Below, piece by piece: positions 16,581 through 23,886 of a DNA stretch of 23,886 nt; position 1 is the first letter of the stretch; each line of letters begins with the position of its first letter. The position numbers and the translations under genes were made by a program. The stretch covers positions 1 to 23,886 of the forward strand of contig JALLAP010001107.1 of the NCBI GenBank assembly GCA_036939355.1, written 5' to 3'. A model generated the notes under the pieces. The model made no database searches. It had not been told where the DNA came from and saw nothing but the letters and a program-made list of their open reading frames with translations. The DNA is from Thalassiosira profunda (taxonomy: Eukaryota; Bacillariophyta; Thalassiosirophyceae; Thalassiosirales; Thalassiosiraceae).

Positions 16581-19500
16581 ATGAGCACCGACCCCGCCTC
16601 CTCCGCGCCATCGTCGCGGCCCCCGCACGGCCTGCCGCCGCTGCCCCTCTCGCAGACCGAGACGGGGGCGCTGGCGACGGCGCCGCTGTCGACGGTGGTC
16701 AATTCCGCGACGGATGCGCTCTACAGCGACATTTACAACTTGGTGCACGGGGAGGTGAAGATCGTCTCGGTTGCAAATAATAATGCCGCCGGTGCCGGAG
16801 CTACCGGCGGCGGTGAGGGAGATGGCGCCGTCAGTGCACCGACTACTACCAACGCTGCGGCCGCCGGGGGACCAGAGAGCCACGCGGCCTCGGTCGAGGA
16901 GAAATTGACAGCCGCGGCACTTGGAGTCGACACCTCCGCCTCCGCCGCGCCGGCCCCCGCCCCAACCGCGCCCGCCAATCCCAACGACGCCCTCCTCGAA
17001 ACCAAAAAGCAACGCATGGCCAACCTGTCCTTCGCGCAGCGCCGCCACGAACTCGCCCGGCGCCTCGTCCGGCACTCCAAGAGCCTCGCGCACGTGCACG
17101 CCCTAACGGCGGCATCGCTGCCCAAATCCCACTCGGCCATATTGCAACAAAAGGCGTTGAAATCCCACTCGCCCGTCGTCACGTCGACCCGCACCGCGGC
17201 CACGATCCACGATCCCCCGCCCCGCCTGGGGGCGGCGGTGCAGGTGGCGTCGGACGCGCTGCAGTTCGTCAAGACGGGGTGGGTGGCGCAGGACGAGGCG
17301 CAGGACGCGCTGTACTTTCATCACGACGGATTGTGGAAGGCCCGGGGACATTGCCACGACGTGCTGGGGGCGCTTTGCGTGCTGAGCACGCCCATGGTGG
17401 GGGAAGGAGCCAAAGAGGAGGACGCCATGGAGGTGGAGGGAGATGCAGGAGAGAAATTCGTTTACAAGGGCGGGGGAGGGCGGTGGCCCGACTTCCCCTC
17501 CGACGTGGCCCTGGCCGTGGATCGGTACGAAACGTCGATGGAGCGGGCGTATTCGACGCCCGAGCTGCAGGCAAGGTTGGCCTCGGCCGTGCGGAGAAAG
17601 CTGGTGCTGGGTGAGGTCGGCGCCTTTGGTGCAGCGGGCAAAGCAGAGGAATCCCAGCCACTGCCCTGGCGTGTCGTTCTTGGAAAGGGCGGCGGGTCCG
17701 TGCGTCTCACGTTTGGAACGCCGAGAACCGTCTCCACCGCTGAGGCACTGCGGCAGCGCTCTTTGGCCGAAGGCTCACTTGATGACGGTGCCAATTTGGA
17801 GCAATATCCAATGGAGGCGCGACTTTCCGTCCTCTCCGAGTCTCGCGATGCGCCGTGGAAGCTTCTCTCCGTCCACGTGCGATGCTCCCCCAAAACTGGC
17901 GAGAGCGATCACCAGCTGGCCATGAATCGCAAGCAGATGTTCGATCTGCATCGGCTCGGGGAGAGGGCGATGCTCGTTGAGGAGGCTGTTTGCAGAAAGG
18001 CCAACGAGGACAGAGAGACAATGCCGAAGGAGGAAAGCAATAAAAAGAAAGAAGAGGGGGACGATGCAGCTATGAGTGATGGTGATGGGCAACCTCAACT
18101 GCCCAAGATTGTGCCACGACCGCTCCATCGGCTGTTCGAGGTAACCCACGCGTTCGCTCTTTCACTTCAGATGGAAATCTTGTCGTCCCAGGCCGAGGCA
18201 CTGCGAAGAGGGGCGTGGGGTGGTGGCATAACTTCTGGTGGCAGTGTGGGCCGGGCTGCAAGGGGCGGCGCAGTCCTGAGCAAGTGCATCACTGTCTCTT
18301 CTGCCCACTTTTTCGACCAAAAGGGAGGGGACAGCGATGCTGGAGCTGCCAATGGCAAGCCAGCCCCGATAGCGGTGATGGCCGTGCACTTTTGGTCGTG
18401 CGATGATCGCTACGGACCGCCGCGGGTAGGCGACCTCTCTCCAAGTGATCAGGAGCCGGAGGAGGAAAATGGCTCTAGCTCGACCGGAAAAAATCCCAAC
18501 CAGCGCAGGGACGATAACTACCTGCCACAGTCGGACAAACGAGGAGAAAAGCGGTTGTCGCTGTGCGTTCGGGCCGTGCCCACGGTTGGCCTTGTGGTGT
18601 CACTCAGCGGGGCATCTGCAACCCCTGAAAATGCGACAGACAAGCACATGCAGCGGAGCGTCGAAAAGTTGTTGTCGTCAATCCAGGACCCCTTTCAGCT
18701 CTCCATGAGCGACGCCCTGCTGGCCGCGACGGTATTGTGTGCCGATCGGCGGTGCCACGCCGTGGTGCAGGCGCTGGAAAGGCAAACGGAAACGGGCCGA
18801 CTCCCAGAGTGGCTGTGTCTGGAGGTGGAGTGCGGGACGATTTATGTTGCCGCGCGCCTGTCCTACCCAACTGCGGGTGATGCGTCAGAGGCGAGTGCGC
18901 CGGCGGTGTTGTTCCGACTCGCCTGCGACTCTCGCAGTGGGCGATTTATTCCCGTCTTCCCGCGACCGGCCTCGCTGCTGAGGCNTCCGACTCGCCTGCG
19001 ACTCTCGCAGTGGGCGATTTATTCCCGTCTTCCCGCGACCGGCCTCGCTGCTGAGGCTGCTAGCTTGCAACGATCCAAAGGCGAGTGACATCCAATCTCT
19101 TCACAGCGCTGCACTCGCATCGGCATCCGGTGGTGCTGCCAAAGCCTCGAGAAGAGTGGATGCTGCTTCGCTGCAGTCCACTGGGCGGGCCGTCAGAGAT
19201 GCATTTGACGCTCTCTCCAGATCAATGGATACGTTAGGCCGAAAGTGTGGTGTTGGTGGAGAGTGGAACGATATTGATGCTGCTCACTCACCCTCTCTCC
19301 GAGAAAAGTCCATTGGGCAAACCTGCCAAGACGTGCGGGTATCTTTGATGAGCAGCTGCGGCATGGCAGCAATCTTTGGTGTTGGTGCTATCGCGGTGAA
19401 GATAGTTGGCGGGGTGGATCCATTGGTGGACATGGCCGGAGGCCCTATCAACGATGAGTCTGATCCGGACCTCGTGCGCGTCGCACCGCTGGGCGTTCTG

Positions 19501-19933
19501 TTGCGGCAGCGGATGGTCGAGAAGGTGGTGAAGGAAGGCGATGGCGAATCAAAGCGAATTGCCCAGCTGCGTGGAGAGCTGTTTGCTTTGACAGCGAGGA
19601 TGAATGAGGAGGCGCTGGCCTTTGTTTGCTTCGATGTGCTGACGATATCGGAATCTGCATCTTCCGGTGAGTGATGGCCAAAGCACTTCGTTTTGCATTG
19701 AAGATCGCGCCACGTGTTTATCTTACGTGTTCCTATCGGTTGCAGTTCCGTCAAGACTTGAGCATGCTAAAATCGATTTGCCAGAAGCCGCCTTACCGGG
19801 CTCGAAAGGCCGCTCGAAGCGGCCAGCGAAGAGAGCTAGAACCACTGGTGCGGGAGAGAGTTCGAAGTCCCATCACACGCTTGAGGAGATTGAATACGCT
19901 ACCCAGTGGCTCGACTCTTTGCTCCGGCAATAA
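16581..19933 (+). CDS. Mediator subunit 14-like protein (2 exons; frame interrupted by an assembly artefact)
   Basis: MED14/Rgr1 is the scaffold subunit joining the head, middle and tail of Mediator, the RNA polymerase II coactivator. The N-terminus has LPPLPLS and ATDALYSDIYNLVHG. A helical segment follows (nt 17230-17400), with DALQFVKTGWVAQDEAQDAL, FHHDGLWKARGHCHDVLGAL and RWPDFPSDV. These resemble the order of conserved blocks in the MED14 N-terminal domain. The rest (Ala/Gly-rich and acidic inserts, a large C-terminal part) is not recognisable by eye. Exon 1 ends at 19666, a 79-nt gtgagt intron follows, and exon 2 is 19746..19933, with basic KRPAKRAR. As printed, the N at 18985 and a 73-nt duplication shift the frame. 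Dropping one copy restores 1066 continuous codons plus a stop through the splice. The family assignment is moderate. Confidence 0.6.
18913..19057. repeat. Perfect 72-bp duplication around a single N (probable assembly-gap artefact)
   Basis: Bases 18913-18984 recur exactly at 18986-19057 with one N between. The period of 73 is not a multiple of three, so it truncates the MED14-like frame (false stop at 19086-19088). Counting it once restores the frame. Confidence 0.92.
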
Positions 19934-20400
19934 TCGCCTACTTGAGAGCACGAAACTGCACTTGACCTTTCTTTCCATTCTCTACCACCAGTTGGAGCCT
20001 TTCTTATTCTCTCCGCACATACCGCACTTCGCTTCCCCCTTCGCGATGGCAGCTTGTGCTTCGGTACAGACAGGAAAGGCAACGGGACTGGTTCTGGCGG
20101 TGAACAGTCCGACGGAGCAGGCAAGCACAAAGAGAGCTTCATGTGGACGTTGTGTGCTTTCCTGAAAGAAGGGCGGGCAAGGTGTCTGTACCTTCTCTGT
20201 GAGAAGGCACTGAGAAGCCGAGGGACAGGTCATCCTCGGTCATCTGTCTCTCTTGACCTTCGACGTGACACCTTGGCCGGCTTGCGGTTTTTGGGTTGAC
20301 TGTGGACTCGCTCGCCCCGCTGCGTGCCGCGCAGGCTGATCCACAAACGATGCTCATAATTTCCCCGAACGTGCCAGAGAGCCTCAGACTACACCTCACC
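19934..20400. other. Intergenic region between the MED14-like gene and the membrane protein
   Basis: 467 bp without a firm gene. It should hold the MED14-like 3' UTR and the promoter of the downstream membrane protein. The minus strand carries a weak small coding candidate (19982-20142). A pyrimidine-rich acceptor-like sequence on the minus strand (ccgcccttctttcag, near 20166) is notable. Confidence 0.45.
19982..20142 (-). CDS. Doubtful small protein with signal-peptide-like segment
   Basis: A minus-strand frame ending at 19982 encodes a hydrophobic stretch (ALFVLACSVGLFTARTSPVAF), then a short hydrophilic end with a CGMCG motif and final Trp-Trp. It has no ATG of its own at the natural point. 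The ATG at 20142 (MKLSL...) lies in a neighbouring frame, and a strong-looking splice acceptor precedes the segment near 20166. It may be the last exon of a small secreted or plastid protein, a frame-shifted gene, or chance. I do not recognise it. Confidence 0.2.
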
Positions 20401-21012
20401 ATGGCCGACGTCGAAGATCCCAAGGAGACGGCCCTCACCGACGAGGAGCCGGCCGAGGCGCCCATCAAGGATGTGTCGGACGACACGGGCGCGATCGAGG
20501 AGGCCGCAGAAGGCAAGTCCCTGCTGGTGTACTACAACGCCCTGAGCCGCGTGGCCATGGCGGCCTTCCTCATCGCCGCGGGCACCTACGCCCTGCCCGA
20601 TGTGATCGTGACAATGGCGAACGCGTCGCTCTACATCTTTGGAAGCGCGGCGTTGGTGGCTGGGTCCGTCGCATTCTACCCGGGGATCATGGACGGCACC
20701 ACTTGCTACGGCTATTCCCCGTGCCCTCTCGGGCAGTATCTGTACATTGCCGGAACTTGCACGGTGGCGTTCGCTCTCTTGTGGGACACCGCCCGCCTGC
20801 TGCGCAGCGGAAACGTCATTCCCGTGCCGTTCATCGTGGCCATCTTCTCGGCGCTGCTCGGGGCGATAAATTTCAACTTTGGTGCCAACTTCTTGATGCC
20901 TCAGTATCAGTCTTGGCCCGATGGAGTGCAGAAGGGAGGGACTTTCTTCGTCGTGGGCGGCATCTTCTTCATGATCCACGCATTGGCCGTCGTCAAAGCT
21001 TATTTGCTGTGA
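20401..21012 (+). CDS. Five-helix membrane protein of unknown function
   Basis: 203 residues from a strong CACC-ATG-G start. An in-frame ATG at 20350 would add 17 residues but has a poorer context. An acidic N-terminus (about 40 residues) precedes five predicted membrane helices: VAMAAFLIAAGTYAL, LYIFGSAALVAGSVAFY, YLYIAGTCTVAFALLW, PFIVAIFSALLGAINF and FFVVGGIFFMIHALAVV. The G-x-x-x-F/Y-x-x-G-S patterns are faintly like small bacterial YrhK-type membrane domains, but this is only an impression. Two cysteines sit in the 2-3 loop (TTCYGYSPCPLG). It is probably a real gene because of its clean start and strongly periodic hydrophobicity. Its 3' end is convergent with the methyltransferase gene. 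Confidence 0.75.
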   Translation: MADVEDPKETALTDEEPAEAPIKDVSDDTGAIEEAAEGKSLLVYYNALSRVAMAAFLIAAGTYALPDVIVTMANASLYIFGSAALVAGSVAFYPGIMDGTTCYGYSPCPLGQYLYIAGTCTVAFALLWDTARLLRSGNVIPVPFIVAIFSALLGAINFNFGANFLMPQYQSWPDGVQKGGTFFVVGGIFFMIHALAVVKAYLL

Positions 21013-21248
21013 AAGGGCGAGGGATTGGAGCTGCTTGTTTGATCTTCAGTTCAATTGTCACTTCTTCTTATCCGTGGGCCAAGTGTGGCGCTCGATAGCA
21101 GGGCGAGTGTATTGGTATGCATAATAGGTCCGCTTTTATAAGATTTGAGCAACACACTGCCTAGATAGGTCTACTAAGTTGCCATGGCATCTCAGACAAT
21201 GCAAGTTCAGCACAGAGACGTGAGACGGAGTTTCTTGTGGAATCGCTG
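21013..21248. other. Convergent 3' flanks of the membrane protein and methyltransferase genes
   Basis: 236 bp between two stop codons. It contains an AT-rich patch (ttttataagattt, about 21134) and no recognisable gene. Confidence 0.5.
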
Positions 21249-22518
21249 TCACTTCCTTGTGCGAACTAAAGGCACATAGCGGACGCCCAGTACCCGCCGG
21301 ACGTTGTAATCCTCCTCCACAAACCCCTTCGAAGTTTCGCTGTCCGCACCCACCACCTCTCCCCGATCGCCCACTCTCTCAACCTGATAGAGGTATTGCG
21401 TTCCGCCCTCTGGCCCTACAGGGATCACCATCACGCCGCCCAAGGCCAGCTGCTTCATCAACTCTTGCGGAAAGTCTGCAGCTGCGGCACCCACGTGAAT
21501 TGCATTGTAGGGCGAGCCCTCCGGATAGCCCGCCCATCCGTCTCCGAGGTGCACTTCGACCGTTTTGGAATCAAAGATGTCTCCGTCTTCCTTCATAATG
21601 TTTGTTTGAGACATCTCCACCAGCTGCGGCACCACATCAATTCCGATTACCTTCCCCTCGTTCAACACGGGCGCAGACGTCGAGGGCATCTTCCGGCTAC
21701 TCTTCGGCTCGACCATTCTTCCAAATACAGCAGTCAGAAACCCCGAACCGCATCCAACATCCAATATGCTCAGAGGTTTGTTTGGCTGATCCTTCGATGC
21801 ACTCAGCAATGGCGGTAGCAAATCTTCCAGCACATGCGCATGCATATGTGGTGCACCTGCGCTCCCCCGGCAATTGATGTGAGAGATTCCTGGGATTGAT
21901 GTCAACGAAAGATCTTCTTCTAAATCACTCACTAATGGTAGCGCTGTATCCAATCGACTGGGGTGTATCCTCGTAGGCGTAATCAGTGTTCAGCACGTAA
22001 TTGCGCCGGTCCACCGAGAGCAGGGCTTGCTTATTGATCGGCGCTTTGACGATGCCAGCCTGCGTTCCCCGGGCCATTAGTATTGCATCGATTGAGGATT
22101 CTGGGATTGGATATCGACGAAAGTCAGATGTTCATGTACTCACGGATGCCAGCTTGTCGACCATCTCCCGGTGCGTGCGACCGTGACACATCCACGCCCG
22201 CATGAGTGGTTTCGGCTCGGGATCGTGTCCCCTGTTAACGTAGGCCAGAGGCGGCTGCTCTGCAGCGCAGGTGGGTGCGAAGAGGGCGGATTTTGCAAAG
22301 ATATGTCGCGGGGGTGTGAGCAGGACGAGGGCGACGAGGAGGAAATTTGATGCCGATATTACTAGACGAGAGTGATTACGGTGGCAACCCGCGCTGGATG
22401 AAGGCGTCGTCATTTCAGTGGCGGCGGCGGTGGTGCGTTGCGGCGTGGGTGATGTACTGAGCTCCATGTTGTGCGGCGCGGGGGCACTGTCAGCTGGCGG
22501 CTGGCGGGGCGTTCTCAT
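21249..22518 (-). CDS. Protein-L-isoaspartate O-methyltransferase with N-terminal hydrophobic leader (3 exons)
   Basis: Methylates L-isoaspartyl residues in damaged proteins using S-adenosylmethionine, starting their repair. Exons on the minus strand: 22518-22144, 22059-21933 and 21856-21249 (369 residues). Both introns (84 and 76 nt) start gtgagt; the first has a TACTAAT branch-like site. MCHGRTHREMVDKLAS joins AGIVKAPIN, then SVDRRNYV, DTPQSIGYSATIS and APHMHAHVLEDL, the family's substrate segment across both junctions. SAM motif I is LDVGCGSGFLTA (about 199-210); GDGWAGYPEGSPYNAIHVGAAA and a VMVIPVGPEGG strand follow. The usual enzyme is about 225-230 residues and cytosolic. This one adds about 110, with a hydrophobic segment (SNFLLVALVLL, residues about 56-66), suggesting ER, plastid or membrane targeting. 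The first ATG is used; ATGs at 22467 and 22413 are alternatives. Confidence 0.92.
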
Positions 22519-22724
22519 TTTCGTCCGTCAACCATCCGTCCGTCCCTTTGCGGCGGTGATTGAATGAGGTTGAGGAGGAGGAGAGGTGCCATTTCCTCGA
22601 CGTCAGCGCCTTCTTCCCCGCCGTCGATGCCCCTGCCGCACACGTCGGTTTGCCGCCGATAGAGGGAGAGGAGGGGGTGGAGAGCAGCATACATGGTATA
22701 AGTTCAGATGTGCCTCCGGATAAG
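22519..22724. promoter_or_regulatory. Divergent promoter region between the methyltransferase and PPR-like genes
   Basis: 206 bp lie between start codons. The plus-strand frame of the PPR-like gene stays open upstream to 22560 without an ATG, so part of this region could be coding if an earlier exon exists. Gag/gagg-rich runs lie at 22569-22586 and 22661-22680. Confidence 0.4.
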
Positions 22725-23886
22725 ATGAGGATACCACATGATGATGATGTGTCGTCGGCGTCGGTGCCACCCATCACCACGCTCCAGATTCGACGACTGG
22801 CGCTCCTGGCATGCGCCATCGTCCTGGCAGCTCCCCTGTCTGCCTTTCGGCTGACGCCATGTGGCCCTCGTCGAGTTCCCAGAAATATCCATCCTGTTAA
22901 TTATGATTCTGCGACATCGACGATTGCAATTGCCAGCAGCAAATCGCCCTCAATGGAATCAAACATCAACTCGAGCATCGAGGAGCTGGAGTCGCTTCGT
23001 CGAATGAGGCAATCAACTGCAAATCCAAATCGACGGACTGAGCAACCAACGCCCCTGCCAAATGTAGACATCCAAGCAGAGGAGCCTGCGCGTCCGCCGC
23101 CCGCAAAGAAGAAGTACAATCCGACGATAACGTCAATTCTCAAGAAACCTGTGGGAGAGTTGACCAATTCAGATCTGAGGCGCTTGTGCAATTCGCTGGC
23201 CAGCAATCGGAAAGAACAGTCGTTTTATAACCTGAGGAAACTGGAGCGGATACTGCTGGAGATTGACCACCGGGAAAACAATCAAAAGTCATCGGGCAGG
23301 CCGCTGAAGCTTCATGTGTTCCCGATGCTCGCATCCCTTTCCAAGGATCTGAGGGCGTGGAAGCAAGTGGAGGTTCGTGCCAAAAAGAATCCGGTTGGTG
23401 GGCGAGACAAGTCTCCTCGGGTGACAGCACAAGATGTCAAACGCCTGGTCCAAGTGATCACGCTCCTGAGCAAGCACAAAAACAGCAGCCTGCTCGATCC
23501 AGGAAGTTACACAAAGGTCCCTTCATTTGCCGTTATGATTGCAGCAGATGCCTCGCGGTGGGAATCAACGGCTGTCGATGCAGCTTTCCTCTTCCTGGGA
23601 ATGGTGGAGAAGGAAGACGATGGGGCGGAATGGGACCCTCGCCTAATTGGTGCCGTAACGAATGCATTGGCTCGGCGGGGGATGGCAGAGGAGGCCCAAG
23701 AGCTATTGGAGAGGGCATTGGGGGCTCGCATCTCCAATTTCTACGATGACCCAGGAAAAGAGGATGATTCTGCCTCTGCGGCCGTCACTAGCACGAAGAG
23801 GCTCAACTCGTCACAGGCGGGCCCTTGCTACGATGCCCTTTTGCGGGCTTGGTCAAAGAAAGCTGTAATGCTGGCTCAAGATGTGG
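22725..23886 (+). CDS. Plastid-targeted PPR/TPR-like helical repeat protein (3' partial)
   Basis: An uninterrupted frame runs from ATG 22725 off the right edge (387 codons seen, no stop). The leader has a basic then hydrophobic segment (RRLALLACAIVLAAPL) ending in S-A-F at 39-41, followed by RLTP. This matches the signal-peptide cleavage motif (ASAF-type) of diatom complex-plastid presequences. After a disordered, Pro-rich part, helical segments appear: SDLRRLCNSLASNRK, LIGAVTNALARRGMAEEAQEL and PCYDALLRAWSKKAVMLAQDV. The last two have the spacing and residues of pentatricopeptide repeats, which bind organellar RNA. Its role is inferred as plastid RNA processing or translation. The repeat class should be confirmed, since only one or two repeats are visible before the edge. 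Confidence 0.7.
   Translation, partial: MRIPHDDDVSSASVPPITTLQIRRLALLACAIVLAAPLSAFRLTPCGPRRVPRNIHPVNYDSATSTIAIASSKSPSMESNINSSIEELESLRRMRQSTANPNRRTEQPTPLPNVDIQAEEPARPPPAKKKYNPTITSILKKPVGELTNSDLRRLCNSLASNRKEQSFYNLRKLERILLEIDHRENNQKSSGRPLKLHVFPMLASLSKDLRAWKQVEVRAKKNPVGGRDKSPRVTAQDVKRLVQVITLLSKHKNSSLLDPGSYTKVPSFAVMIAADASRWESTAVDAAFLFLGMVEKEDDGAEWDPRLIGAVTNALARRGMAEEAQELLERALGARISNFYDDPGKEDDSASAAVTSTKRLNSSQAGPCYDALLRAWSKKAVMLAQDV

Noticed and set aside
19156..19674. A separate gene of 172 codons after the MED14-like frame
   Set aside because: It is in frame with the MED14-like gene once the duplicated bases are counted once, and it ends at a clear splice donor.
1..23886. CRISPR array, bacterial defence island, prophage or transposon
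   Set aside because: No regularly spaced repeats, integrase, transposase or phage genes are visible; spliced eukaryotic housekeeping genes fill the window.

Overview
The window looks like compact nuclear DNA of a photosynthetic stramenopile, most likely a diatom. The evidence is short GT-AG introns (about 75-120 nt) and an APS reductase with a fused thioredoxin domain but no iron-sulfur cysteines. There is also a type II membrane LRR protein with Pro/Thr/Ser-rich linkers and a Cys-rich DGICC-type domain, and a PPR-like protein whose leader ends in an S-A-F motif like diatom plastid presequences. I see no bacterial operon, tRNA, rRNA, CRISPR array or transposon. The organism call is inference from gene content.

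Layout, left to right: (1) the 3' end of APS reductase (+), then a BTB/POZ coiled-coil protein (+). (2) Two minus-strand intronless genes: a Cdc20/Cdh1-type activator of the anaphase-promoting complex, and an EF-hand protein with a zeta-toxin-like P-loop kinase domain. (3) The folate enzyme HPPK-DHPS (+), divergent from the EF-hand gene. It meets a nine-exon LRR membrane protein (-) tail to tail; a single CTAG supplies the stop codon of both genes. (4) A MAGE/NSE3 subunit of SMC5/6 (+), convergent with PIG-P (-), a subunit of the enzyme that starts GPI-anchor synthesis. (5) A MED14-like Mediator subunit (+), followed by a five-helix membrane protein of unknown function (+). (6) A protein-L-isoaspartate methyltransferase with a hydrophobic leader (-), divergent from a plastid-type PPR-like protein (+) that runs off the right edge.

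The genes are housekeeping or regulatory and do not form one pathway. The arrangement is dense: four head-to-head pairs have 146-354 bp between start codons, and several tail-to-tail pairs are close or overlap. Two single-N positions (14882 and 18985) each sit between perfect direct copies of 59 and 72 bp. I read both as collapsed assembly gaps between overlapping contig ends. One adds 20 codons to NSE3 and the other falsely breaks the MED14-like frame.

Spliced models were built by hand from splice consensus, phase and family similarity. They are strong for APS reductase, the first three PIG-P exons, the methyltransferase and most of the LRR gene. They are weaker for the last PIG-P exon and the last LRR intron.
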